Origin: an uncultured Christensenellaceae bacterium
GTDB taxonomy: Bacteria > Bacillota > Clostridia > Christensenellales > Pumilibacteraceae
NCBI GenBank assembly: GCA_910586925.1
Contig: CAJUKG010000005.1
Coordinates: forward strand, 47,333-111,332
Direction of reading: 5' to 3'
DNA length: 64,000 bases
Shown here: positions 1 through 7,454 of the stretch, in pieces
Numbering within the stretch: position 1 is the first letter of the stretch
Layout: each line of letters begins with the position of its first letter
Program-made: the position numbers and the translations under genes
Notes under the pieces: generated by a model
The model's input: the letters and a program-made list of their open reading frames with translations, nothing else
Told to the model about the DNA's origin: nothing
Databases searched by the model: none

Positions 1-70
1 ATAAATAAAAAAATTCGCGCACGATTTTTCGCATAAAACGACGGACAAAAGCGGTATCGCCGATTGCTCA

Positions 71-109
71 AAACGAAATGACCGCCGCGGCGCGACGGTC
101 ATTTCGTTT
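71..109 (-). terminator. Candidate terminator after spoIIIAH
   Basis: A 14-bp perfect inverted repeat (71-84 with 96-109, loop 85-95) lies 10 bp past the spoIIIAH stop codon. The U-run is short and partly inside the stem, so it may be a weak or bidirectional terminator. Bases 1-70 hold nothing recognisable. Confidence 0.5.
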
Positions 110-118
110 GATTTGTAT

Positions 119-598
119 TTATAGATCTATGGGCTTTATTCTGACGTTCTCGACGGACTTACCCGTTTCGGACGCTACCACGTCGAGCACCTGCGCCACT
201 TCCGGATCAGTCAACGCGTCGGACTTCAAAATGATATTGATGTTTTCCGCACCGACGGTCACAAGACAGTCGTCGAACCCGAGTGCTTTGATGAGAGTTT
301 CCAACCGCTGTTCGGCGTCGATACCCGCGACGAGTGCGGCAAGGTCGGCTTCGGCGTTCGCTTTCGCTTCGGCGGACGTCGCCTCGTTGCCTATGATGGT
401 TTCATAGTACATCACCGTTTCCGAACGCGAAGAATCGCGGTCGGCGCGCGACGCGGCGAAGTAGTCGCTGTACGTGACAGAACTGTCGCCGCCGGCGGGC
501 TGAGAGTCGGGTCTGTTCAAAAAGTAATTCAAACACCCGGTAAGTACAAGCAGTGCCACCATTCCCACAAGTACTATAATTTTCTTCTTCTTGCTCAT
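119..598 (-). CDS. spoIIIAH: Stage III sporulation protein AH
   Basis: Protein of 159 residues that forms the mother-cell-side ring of the channel linking mother cell and forespore; in the family it binds forespore SpoIIQ across the intermembrane space. Seen here: a short basic N-terminus, one membrane segment (about residues 6-22, ending in LTGC, which looks like a lipobox but is probably part of the anchor), a polar linker, then an alpha/beta ring-building (YscJ/FliF-like) domain at about 90-155. It is the last gene of the eight-gene spoIIIA operon, 10 bp after spoIIIAG. The C-terminal fold and operon position make the call secure; the sequence is somewhat shorter than the Bacillus protein. 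Confidence 0.93.
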   Translation of the reverse strand: MSKKKKIIVLVGMVALLVLTGCLNYFLNRPDSQPAGGDSSVTYSDYFAASRADRDSSRSETVMYYETIIGNEATSAEAKANAEADLAALVAGIDAEQRLETLIKALGFDDCLVTVGAENINIILKSDALTDPEVAQVLDVVASETGKSVENVRIKPIDL

Positions 599-608
599 AT
601 AAGGCCTC

Positions 609-1052
609 CTATAAGGTATTTTTCGGATAAACTATTATTTTTTCGATCGACAGGTCGAGCAGCGTGGATACCGCGAACATGACGTCGAGCTTTACTTTGG
701 TACTGCCTCCGCCGTCGCAAACGATGAGCGCGCCGAGAGGTTTGGGATTTTCGGACGGAGCACTCGAAAAACCGTGCGAAGGCGATGCGGGTTTATCCCA
801 GTTGATCACGACGCTGCAACTGCCCACCCCGGCTATCTGCGATACGGTATTTTCTATCCGCACCTGCATAGCGGTGCAATAGTCCGCGTCCGATAGATCC
901 GCGTCGTCCGCGCCCGTCGCGGCGGTATCGCCGCCGCACGACGCAAATGCGAAATATACCGTGAGAACGAGGATAACCGCGGCGCAGCCCGCAATCAGTT
1001 GAATGTTCTTCACTCCTTTGAGTTTTGCGAAAATCGCCGAAAGTTTAACCAT
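609..1052 (-). CDS. spoIIIAG: Stage III sporulation protein AG
   Basis: Protein of 147 residues and a ring-forming component of the SpoIIIA-SpoIIQ channel. One membrane segment follows a basic N-terminus (about residues 18-38), then an extracytoplasmic ring-building domain ending the protein. I chose the ATG at 1052 because it overlaps the spoIIIAF stop (ATGGTTAA) and has GGAGG 12 nt upstream; a longer reading frame would start inside spoIIIAF and lacks support. The order AF-AG-AH is canonical. Confidence 0.92.
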   Translation of the reverse strand: MVKLSAIFAKLKGVKNIQLIAGCAAVILVLTVYFAFASCGGDTAATGADDADLSDADYCTAMQVRIENTVSQIAGVGSCSVVINWDKPASPSHGFSSAPSENPKPLGALIVCDGGGSTKVKLDVMFAVSTLLDLSIEKIIVYPKNTL

Positions 1053-1521
1053 AAGACATAACTGCCTCCTCACCGATCGAGAAATACTCCGCAACCAGCT
1101 TGATGATTTCACTCTTATGTATATGCGGACAGCCTGCCGTAATGCCGGTATTGTAAAAATTTATGACGGCGGATTTTACCGTCCAGCCGTCGAGCGTCAC
1201 CGACACCGAAAAATTCTCGTCGTGACCGTTGCTCCTCACGTAACGCACCGCGCCGTCGGCAAGTATGTCGCTTTTGATCCCGTCGGTATATTGCAAATAC
1301 GAAGTATCGACGGCAGACTCCGCGCCGCCCGTCGCAAGATCGAAATTAAACCCGTTCCCGAACAAATCGGGCAGCGGCGTAATGATTACGAGAACGGCAA
1401 CCGTCGCCGACACCGAACAGATAACGTTGCGCGTTTTGCCTTTCGGCAACAACATTTCGGCTATAGTCGTGATCACCGCGATCCCGAGTATTGTAAAACC
1501 CCAAGCCGCAAAACTTTTCAT
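1045..1521 (-). CDS. spoIIIAF: Stage III sporulation protein AF
   Basis: Protein of 158 residues with two predicted N-terminal membrane helices (about residues 6-24 and 35-52) and a soluble alpha/beta domain from about 90 to the end, as expected for SpoIIIAF of the sporulation channel. The start (ATG at 1521) overlaps the spoIIIAE stop by 4 nt, indicating translational coupling. The open frame extends further upstream to 1965, but that part is the antisense-like out-of-frame shadow of spoIIIAE and is not used. Confidence 0.92.
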   Translation of the reverse strand: MKSFAAWGFTILGIAVITTIAEMLLPKGKTRNVICSVSATVAVLVIITPLPDLFGNGFNFDLATGGAESAVDTSYLQYTDGIKSDILADGAVRYVRSNGHDENFSVSVTLDGWTVKSAVINFYNTGITAGCPHIHKSEIIKLVAEYFSIGEEAVMSYG

Positions 1522-2711
1522 AACGCCATATTCCCCGTACAAATAACTATCGACAAAAACAATACGTACAAAAATACCATTGCCGCCACTACCGCCGCTA
1601 CCACGGACGACGATTTCGCGACAGAAGTAAGCACGTTCCCGAACTTGTCGCCGCCGAGCGGTTCCGCTATAGCCGCCGTCAGTTTGAGCGTGAGAGTAAA
1701 CACCGCAAGCCGACACAGCACGGGCGCGGCGGTGAGCGCGATAAGCACTATCGCACTCGTGCCGACGGCGTTCTTTATCAACACGTTGCCCGCCGTGACG
1801 AAATCGAACCCCTGCGACAGATACCCGCCTATCACAGGCACATACTTCGACAGCGCGAATTTCGCAACGCGCACCGATATGCCGTCGCGCACCGACGCCG
1901 TAATACCCGATATCCCCACCACCGCGATGAACACGAAGAACGCCGTACTCAAAAACCACTTGCACGCGCTTCGCATAAACTCGGACATTTTCTCCGGTCT
2001 GAACGCCGTAGACACCGCGCCGATTATATCGAACACAAGCCCCATCAAGAGTGCGGGAAACGCGATATACGTGACGACGTTCGTCATTCCGCCCGCGAGT
2101 ATGGCTATCGACGGCGAATACACGCCCGCCGACGATGCCGCCCCCGCCGCCGTCATTACAGTAAGAAGCACGGGCGCGGCGGCGTTTATTTGCGTCTTTA
2201 TCGACGCGACGAGTTTGACGGCACTGCCCATTATTCCCGCGAAACTCCCCACTATTAGCGAAACGGCGAGCGTTCCCGTAGCGAAATACACCACGCGCTC
2301 CGTCGCCGCCGACGCGAAGCGGCTTTTCATCGAATTGATTATATTGTAAGCGAGCACTATCGCAAGGCAGCTTATCATCATCGGCAGGTATTCGAATACG
2401 TCCGCGCCGAGCAGCGACGCGACGTACCGCATTATCGAACCGAAGTCGCTGCCGTATTCACCGCTCGCCACCGCGCGGATCCGCTCTTTTATATCCGAAA
2501 AACCGAAAACGGCAAGCTGTGCGGAATCGAGCGACGCGAGCAGTCCGTTCATTCCGCTCACGTCGAGATTGTCGAGCATGTCCTCGACGCTTTCCTCGAC
2601 CGACCCGCTTATATCTTGTCCGCCGTCACCGCTCGCCCGCGCCGACCCGCCGAGAAACGCCGTCGCCGCCAATAGAACAACGGCGATAAATAAAACCGTC
2701 GCTTTCTTCAT
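1518..2711 (-). CDS. spoIIIAE: Stage III sporulation protein AE
   Basis: Polytopic membrane protein of 397 residues that starts with a classical signal-peptide-like segment (residues 1-27, AxA-like end), then an acidic soluble stretch to about residue 95, then roughly seven to eight hydrophobic helices. SpoIIIAE is the largest membrane component of the SpoIIIA complex, which maintains forespore gene activity after engulfment. It overlaps both spoIIIAD and spoIIIAF by 4 nt (ATGA). The length is typical for the family. Confidence 0.94.
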   Translation of the reverse strand: MKKATVLFIAVVLLAATAFLGGSARASGDGGQDISGSVEESVEDMLDNLDVSGMNGLLASLDSAQLAVFGFSDIKERIRAVASGEYGSDFGSIMRYVASLLGADVFEYLPMMISCLAIVLAYNIINSMKSRFASAATERVVYFATGTLAVSLIVGSFAGIMGSAVKLVASIKTQINAAAPVLLTVMTAAGAASSAGVYSPSIAILAGGMTNVVTYIAFPALLMGLVFDIIGAVSTAFRPEKMSEFMRSACKWFLSTAFFVFIAVVGISGITASVRDGISVRVAKFALSKYVPVIGGYLSQGFDFVTAGNVLIKNAVGTSAIVLIALTAAPVLCRLAVFTLTLKLTAAIAEPLGGDKFGNVLTSVAKSSSVVAAVVAAMVFLYVLFLSIVICTGNMAL

Positions 2712-3094
2712 GATAACATACCCGCGATAAATTCAAACAGTTTCACTACTATCGGCAACGACACGCCGACTATTATCAGCTTGCCCGCAAGCGTCACTTT
2801 GTCCGCGAGCGACGGCATGCCCACGTCGTCGATCACCGACGCGGAAAACTCGGTTATATACCCCACCGCAATCACCTTGAACAGCAACATTACGACGCTT
2901 GTCGCAAGCCCCGCGCTCTTTGCGATATTGCTTATTACGGCAAATATATCGGTGAAATAATCCACAACGGACAAAAGCACGAGCACTCCGCCTGCGACCG
3001 CGACAAGTATCGCAAGCTCGCTTTTCACTTCGCGCAACACCACCGCGCAAAACGCGGCGGTAAGTGCGAACGCCGCAATCTTGAAAATTTCCAT
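2708..3094 (-). CDS. spoIIIAD: Stage III sporulation protein AD
   Basis: Small integral membrane protein of 128 residues with about four hydrophobic helices, matching SpoIIIAD in length and position. Together with SpoIIIAC it is thought to form the membrane base of the channel. The stop overlaps the spoIIIAE start by 4 nt and the start abuts the spoIIIAC stop by one nucleotide, so the two are almost certainly translated in a coupled way. Confidence 0.93.
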   Translation of the reverse strand: MEIFKIAAFALTAAFCAVVLREVKSELAILVAVAGGVLVLLSVVDYFTDIFAVISNIAKSAGLATSVVMLLFKVIAVGYITEFSASVIDDVGMPSLADKVTLAGKLIIVGVSLPIVVKLFEFIAGMLS

Positions 3095-3291
3095 CAGTAC
3101 ATTCCGAATACCGTGCGCAAAGTATCGAAAAGCTGCGCAACCATGTCGATGACCATAATGAGTACGATCACAAGCCCCGCGAGCGTTACGAGCGTTGCTA
3201 TCTCGTCCTTGTCCGTCTTTTTGAGGACTTGGTTTATTACCGCGGTTATCAGTCCGACCGCGGCGATTTTGAAGATTATATCAAGACTCAT
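3094..3291 (-). CDS. spoIIIAC: Stage III sporulation protein AC
   Basis: Protein of 65 residues with two membrane helices (about 5-22 and 32-52) separated by a short polar KKTDKDE loop. Length and hairpin topology are typical for SpoIIIAC. It lies 6 bp after spoIIIAB and directly before spoIIIAD in the canonical order. Confidence 0.93.
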   Translation of the reverse strand: MSLDIIFKIAAVGLITAVINQVLKKTDKDEIATLVTLAGLVIVLIMVIDMVAQLFDTLRTVFGMY

Positions 3292-3297
3292 ACTACC

Positions 3298-3783
3298 CTA
3301 CAAAACCAAAATACCTATGCCCAGCCCGACGAGAAATCCGAGCTTGACGGCAACGCCGCCGTACTTCGTGCTCTTTGTTTCCGCCGCGCTTCGCATCGCT
3401 CCGAACTTATCTGCGTACATATTCAGAACGTCGAGCTGCGATCCGCCGTCGCCGCCGCCGAGTCCAGCGAAAAATTCGCATGCCGACGCATGAATGTCTG
3501 CGGGCAGGAAACCGCGGCTTATGTTCGGCTTTTCCTGTTTACCCGTCGCGAACTCCACGTACTCCCCGACGTTCTTGCCGAGAAGCGAGCACTTGAACGT
3601 CATGCCGCGCAGTACCCCGCACGTGCCGTCGCGCCTGTATGCGATATTGCGTTTCAGCTCGTTCACCACCTCGCACAGCCCGTCGAGATACTCGAAATTG
3701 CGCCTGTACGAACGCATTATCATGTAGCCCGTAGCCGTCCCGATCGCGGCGCATAAAACCACCACTATTAGTTTGACGCTCAT
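3298..3783 (-). CDS. spoIIIAB: Stage III sporulation protein AB
   Basis: Protein of 161 residues with a hydrophobic N-terminal helix (about 4-22), a long soluble helical domain resembling the cytoplasmic domains of type II/IV secretion F-type proteins, and a C-terminal hydrophobic helix (about 145-160). The start ATG at 3783 overlaps the spoIIIAA stop by 4 nt; the longer open frame upstream is a shadow of spoIIIAA. SpoIIIAB is thought to work with the SpoIIIAA ATPase at the membrane. Confidence 0.92.
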   Translation of the reverse strand: MSVKLIVVVLCAAIGTATGYMIMRSYRRNFEYLDGLCEVVNELKRNIAYRRDGTCGVLRGMTFKCSLLGKNVGEYVEFATGKQEKPNISRGFLPADIHASACEFFAGLGGGDGGSQLDVLNMYADKFGAMRSAAETKSTKYGGVAVKLGFLVGLGIGILVL

Positions 3784-4673
3784 ATACCGCCCTCGTAGAC
3801 CGCCGTATTTCGCCGTGGCGCGTCGGAAAGCACCGCGTATATATCGAACAGCCCGCCGCCGATTGCGCGTTCCCAGCCGCGTTTGCTTTTGAGTTCCGCG
3901 GTGTTCGCGGCATGCACCGTTGCCACTACGCTCACGCCGCAAGACCTCGCGTTTTCCACGCAATCTATCTCGCCCGCAAACAGCTCGTCCACCATCACCA
4001 CGTGCGGACGCATGCTCGCAATACCCGCGGTGAGCACATGCGTCTTGCTCATGCCGCTCATGATATCGGTGCGACACCCGACGTCGAGCGTTGGTACTCC
4101 GCCCGAAACAGCCGCGATCTCGTACTTCTCGTCGCACAGCAAAACGTTATAGCCGCGTTCGGATACAAGCCTGCACAAGTCGCGGAGAACAGTGGTTTTA
4201 CCCACGCCCGGCGGCGAAACGATGAGCGTGCTTTTCACCCCGCCGCCCGAAACGGCACGGGCGAATATGTTCTCGGCACAGCCCTTTACTTCGTGCGGCA
4301 GACGTATATTCACCGACGAAAAATCCTTGACGGCGGCAACCGTTCCGCCGCTCACTACGCCGCTGCCGCACACGCCTATCCTTATTCCGCCGCGTGTAGC
4401 CACATACCCGTGCCGCAGAGTTTCCGTCACCGTATACAGCGATCGCTCGCACGCGCGCATAACCACGCCTTCCGCCGCGCGTTCGCCTGCGACAAACGCG
4501 CCGTGCTTGTCCGACGTAAGTCCGTTTTCGCACAAAAATCTGTAGCTCCCGTCGTAACATACGCGCACCGGCGCACGGTTGACTATTCGCACCTCGGACA
4601 GTTTCTCGGCGAGGATCCTGTATTTTATTACGCCGACATACTCGTCGGGCAGTATTCTGAACAGTTCGTCCAC
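3780..4673 (-). CDS. spoIIIAA: Stage III sporulation protein AA, secretion-type ATPase
   Basis: ATPase of 297 residues that powers the SpoIIIA channel, related to type II/IV secretion (GspE/VirB11-like) ATPases. Seen here: an N-terminal domain to about residue 110, Walker A SPPGVGKTT at about 153-161, and a Walker B-like HVVMVDEL. It starts with GTG at 4673; an in-frame TAG lies immediately upstream (TAG CGT GTG), so no longer start exists. The Shine-Dalgarno match is poor (GGAAAG about 19 nt upstream). It is the first gene of the operon. Confidence 0.94.
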   Translation of the reverse strand: MDELFRILPDEYVGVIKYRILAEKLSEVRIVNRAPVRVCYDGSYRFLCENGLTSDKHGAFVAGERAAEGVVMRACERSLYTVTETLRHGYVATRGGIRIGVCGSGVVSGGTVAAVKDFSSVNIRLPHEVKGCAENIFARAVSGGGVKSTLIVSPPGVGKTTVLRDLCRLVSERGYNVLLCDEKYEIAAVSGGVPTLDVGCRTDIMSGMSKTHVLTAGIASMRPHVVMVDELFAGEIDCVENARSCGVSVVATVHAANTAELKSKRGWERAIGGGLFDIYAVLSDAPRRNTAVYEGGI

Positions 4674-4713
4674 ACGCTATATTTATGCGAACTTTCCGTC
4701 GATATGAATTTAT

Positions 4714-4742
4714 TGCATATGAAGATTGCGGAATATCTATAC
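4714..4742 (-). promoter_or_regulatory. Candidate sigma-E-type promoter of the spoIIIA operon
   Basis: On the minus strand GTATAGA (4736-4742) and CATATGCA (4714-4721) are separated by 14 nt and place the transcript start about 33 nt before the spoIIIAA start. This resembles the mother-cell sigma-E consensus (ATA-containing -35, CATA-type -10). Bacillus spoIIIA is sigma-E controlled. The match is partial. Confidence 0.4.
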
Positions 4743-4753
4743 ATGTTTTAACT

Positions 4754-4790
4754 AAAAACAAACTCCCTCGAATAGTTCCGAAGGAGTTTG
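4754..4790 (-). terminator. Intrinsic terminator after the first lipoprotein gene
   Basis: Stem CAAACTCC/GGAGTTTG (left arm from 4760, right arm to 4790) followed on the minus strand by five Us (4754-4758). It separates the lipoprotein gene from spoIIIAA. Confidence 0.75.
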
Positions 4791-4822
4791 TCCGCATTTC
4801 GTTTATATGCGTCGTTCGCGGA

Positions 4823-6481
4823 TTATAAAATATAGTATTCGCTGTCATTGAGATTTTTTCCGATCCCCAAAACATTACCCTTTACTTTTGTGGGCGGAGC
4901 GTACTTTTGCGCTTTGTCAAAGTGTTTGTTTACATTTAATTCGATAACGTTATTAAGCGTAATGTTATACTCCGTGTAATCGCCGCCGAGTGGAGTGTAG
5001 CACAACTCGGTGTCACAGACAACGGAAGCGATTTTATTGTTTTCGATCACGATTTCTATGCTCGCATCTTTAATTATGTTGTCGGAATTAAAATAATTAT
5101 CTACGGCGATCACTTCGTCGTACGGATTGGTATTTATCATGTCGATGATCTTTTTTTGCAAACTTTTCGTTGCGGCATTGCCTATAAACAAAGAGTAGCG
5201 CGTCGTCGTGCCGACCACTTTCTTTTTAATGCAGTCGATTTCGCTCGCATTTTGCTTTATCACGTCGGTGAGAAAATCGAATTGCGTGTCTGCCGATACA
5301 TTTTCCACGCGAGTCTGCATATTGCTGCCTTTGCGCGAAATAAGCCACGTGCCTTGATTTTCTTCGTCAGTACCGTTCACATTGCCGAGCGTGTATTTAT
5401 ATGTTTCTTTCCCCGCTGTTTCGCTATGCGCTTTATAATAATACGAATGGTTGAACCAATCGGTATTACTTTCCGTCTTTTTGTACATTCGCGCGTTGTA
5501 ACTGTCTACTATAGCCGTCTTGTTCCAACCCGGATCGAACTCGTTTTTCGCCGTTAGGTCGAGTGAATATACGGGGTCGTCTTTCAAATCGCTTATAGCG
5601 GTATTTATCGCATTTATTTCCGTTTGAACGTCGCGTTCGGTAAAAATAAAACCGCTATCGACGAAATTCGGCAACGTTATGGGCACATTGTTTTTCTTTT
5701 GAATATAATCTACGTTCAGTGCGACCTTTGCCGCTTTAACGCCTATGTCCATCTTGAAATTCATATGAAAATCGTCGAGTTTGCCGTCGACAATATTAAA
5801 ATCGAATGTACTCATATCCGTCGCCATATCTATTCCCTTGAACGACACGCCCGTTCCGAGTTTTTCGAAAACCTTGCTCAATACAGAAAACACGGGATTG
5901 GATTTGCCCATAGACAAACGGCAAGAATATGCATATGCCGAATTGCTTTTCACCGTTATATCGCCGATATTGCTTTCTCGCATAGAATCAACAATAGCGA
6001 CAAACGGCAAATTTACCATTGTTATGTTCTGCTCCTCGGGAATTTCCACCGAGAGTTTTTTTACCGCATTGCCGTCCATTGTCGCTTTTATGCGATTATC
6101 GCCCGAAGACATCACGTAACACGTGGAATCGTACAAAAGCGCGCCGCTCGTTTTGCGCTTAAAAGAAACTTCGTCGGTATCGCCGTTATATCTGTACGAG
6201 CCGTCATATTTTCCGCCGAGCGATGTGCCTATGCCCAATATGCCGAAATCACCCGAAAAATCGAGAGTAAAATCATAGCCTTGCACCGTTTCCGCCGCAG
6301 AACTGTTCCGCGCGGAAACAATTTGCGAAGCGGTCGGTACAGGTTTCGTAACGTTCCCGCCGTTGTCCGTACTGCCGCCGCCATTATTTCCGCCGCCGTT
6401 TTGATTGCCGCAACCGATAAGCCCGATACCCGGTAACACACATACCGCAAGTGTGACGATTGCCTTAGTTGTCTTTTTCAT
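4823..6481 (-). CDS. Large putative lipoprotein of unknown function
   Basis: Protein of 552 residues with a lipoprotein signal peptide: basic start MKKTTK, hydrophobic core, lipobox GLIGC with Cys24, then a Gly/Asn-rich tether (about 25-45). The remainder is a beta-rich, polar extracellular region with no motif I recognise. The start at 6481 has a strong GGAGGT Shine-Dalgarno; an upstream in-frame start at 6529 would fall inside the leader terminator. The gene is visibly more AT-rich than its neighbours and sits between efp and spoIIIAA, which are nearly adjacent in Bacillus, so it is likely a later insertion. Its leader carries an intrinsic terminator directly before the ribosome-binding site. 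Confidence 0.8.
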   Translation of the reverse strand: MKKTTKAIVTLAVCVLPGIGLIGCGNQNGGGNNGGGSTDNGGNVTKPVPTASQIVSARNSSAAETVQGYDFTLDFSGDFGILGIGTSLGGKYDGSYRYNGDTDEVSFKRKTSGALLYDSTCYVMSSGDNRIKATMDGNAVKKLSVEIPEEQNITMVNLPFVAIVDSMRESNIGDITVKSNSAYAYSCRLSMGKSNPVFSVLSKVFEKLGTGVSFKGIDMATDMSTFDFNIVDGKLDDFHMNFKMDIGVKAAKVALNVDYIQKKNNVPITLPNFVDSGFIFTERDVQTEINAINTAISDLKDDPVYSLDLTAKNEFDPGWNKTAIVDSYNARMYKKTESNTDWFNHSYYYKAHSETAGKETYKYTLGNVNGTDEENQGTWLISRKGSNMQTRVENVSADTQFDFLTDVIKQNASEIDCIKKKVVGTTTRYSLFIGNAATKSLQKKIIDMINTNPYDEVIAVDNYFNSDNIIKDASIEIVIENNKIASVVCDTELCYTPLGGDYTEYNITLNNVIELNVNKHFDKAQKYAPPTKVKGNVLGIGKNLNDSEYYIL

Positions 6482-6500
6482 ACTATTTTTACCTCCAAAT

Positions 6501-6528
6501 AAAAAATGCGCCAACCGAAGCTGACGCA
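6501..6528 (-). terminator. Intrinsic terminator just upstream of the lipoprotein ribosome-binding site
   Basis: Nine-bp stem TGCGTCAGC/GTTGGCGCA closed by a TTCG tetraloop and followed by six Us (6501-6506). It ends only a few bases before the GGAGGT of the lipoprotein gene. It is either the 3' end of a small RNA or an attenuator. Confidence 0.8.
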
Positions 6529-6711
6529 CGAAAAACGCAAACTCCGACTGTCGCCAAACAAGTTTATATGCAGTACGGGTAAATTACGTCCACATATTGA
6601 AATTTGCATTTTTACCGAATACAAATATGGACGCAATATAAAAAGAATATACTTTTTTATTCAATTAAAAAGCCCGTACTCCTTATAATTGGGGCATTAA
6701 ACTTGTTTGGC
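6501..6711 (-). ncRNA. Structured RNA: rod-like small RNA or regulatory leader
   Basis: A transcript of about 211 nt is bounded by a good promoter (6718-6746) and an intrinsic terminator (6501-6528). Its first 14 nt (complement of 6698-6711) pair perfectly with 6553-6566. Inside this, AGTACGGG-type arms (6572-6579 with 6673-6680) pair over 8 bp, then an AU-rich asymmetric bubble, then a CGTCCA/TGGACG stem (from 6587 and 6628-6633). The result is a long rod with a central bubble and no reading frame of note. It recalls 6S RNA in size and shape only. The alternative is an attenuating leader of the downstream lipoprotein gene; I cannot assign a known riboswitch class. Confidence 0.65.
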
Positions 6712-6717
6712 ATATTC

Positions 6718-6746
6718 AGTATAGCACTTTTTTTCTGCGAAGTCAA
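6718..6746 (-). promoter_or_regulatory. Sigma-A-type promoter of the structured RNA and lipoprotein gene
   Basis: Minus-strand TTGACT (6741-6746), 17-nt spacer, TATACT (6718-6723). The predicted start coincides with the first base of the 14-bp closing stem at about 6711. Confidence 0.85.
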
Positions 6747-6796
6747 TAGTTTTTTCACAGTATGCCGGCATTTTTCGGTATTATAATGATCGCACG

Positions 6797-6833
6797 AAAA
6801 ATGTCCACCGTCATTCAAAATGTCGGTGGACAT
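6797..6833 (-). terminator. Intrinsic terminator after efp
   Basis: Ten-bp stem ATGTCCACCG/CGGTGGACAT (6801-6810 with 6824-6833) followed by Us at 6797-6800 on the minus strand, about 30 bp past the efp stop. The whole 6482-6863 gap is thus accounted for by leader/ncRNA, promoter and this terminator. Confidence 0.85.
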
Positions 6834-6863
6834 ATAGCCGTAAAAATACGCTTGCAAAATGTA

Positions 6864-7424
6864 TTATTTCACACGTTCCATGTATGTGCCCGTTCTGGTA
6901 TCGACGCGGATCTTGTCGCCGATATTTACAAACAGCGGCACGCCGATGACGAATCCCGTTTCGAGCGTTGCGGGCTTATTGCCGGGTTTGCTCGTATCGC
7001 CTTGAATACCGCCTTCGGTATCGGCGATGACAAGCTCGACGAAGTTGGGCGGCTCGACGGAGAACGGCGAACCTTTATACGACGCGATGGTGACCGTCAT
7101 TTCTTCCTTTATGAACTGCAACGCATCCGCGCAAATATCGTGGTTGAGCGGAAGCATGTCGAACGTTTCGGTGTCCATGAAATAGTACAGATCGCCGTCG
7201 TTGTACGAATACTGATATTCGCGCCTGTCGATATGCGCTTCCTCGTACTTGTCGGACGGGTTGAACGTGTTTTCGAGAACTTGTCCCGTAATGACATTCT
7301 TGATTTTGGTGCGGACAAATGCCGATCCTTTGCCCGGTTTTACGTGCTGAAATTCGACAACGGTGTATACTTTACCGTCCATTTCGAATGTTGTGCCTTT
7401 GCGGAAATCTCCTGCCGATACCAT
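6864..7424 (-). CDS. efp: Translation elongation factor P
   Basis: Protein of 186 residues with the usual EF-P three-domain beta-barrel layout. It stimulates peptide-bond formation at polyproline stretches on the ribosome. Seen here: N-terminal KOW-like domain with the [14 protein letters not shown] loop (about 27-40), where the modifiable residue tip reads PGKGSA, then the middle and C-terminal OB domains ending in [12 protein letters not shown] strong GGAGG precedes the start. It lies directly downstream of the Xaa-Pro peptidase gene (30-bp gap), as in Bacillus, with a terminator after it. Confidence 0.97.
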   Translation of the reverse strand: MVSAGDFRKGTTFEMDGKVYTVVEFQHVKPGKGSAFVRTKIKNVITGQVLENTFNPSDKYEEAHIDRREYQYSYNDGDLYYFMDTETFDMLPLNHDICADALQFIKEEMTVTIASYKGSPFSVEPPNFVELVIADTEGGIQGDTSKPGNKPATLETGFVIGVPLFVNIGDKIRVDTRTGTYMERVK

Positions 7425-7454
7425 AAAATTCCTCCTCCGGAATAAATTTACAAA

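Noticed and set aside
119..598. SpoIIIAH as a true lipoprotein because of LTGC
   Set aside because: Family members keep the N-terminal helix as an anchor, and the cysteine lies inside a continuing hydrophobic stretch.
1045..1965. 306-residue version of SpoIIIAF
   Set aside because: The first part is a shifted-frame reading of spoIIIAE; the internal ATG at 1521 with a 4-nt overlap gives the family length.
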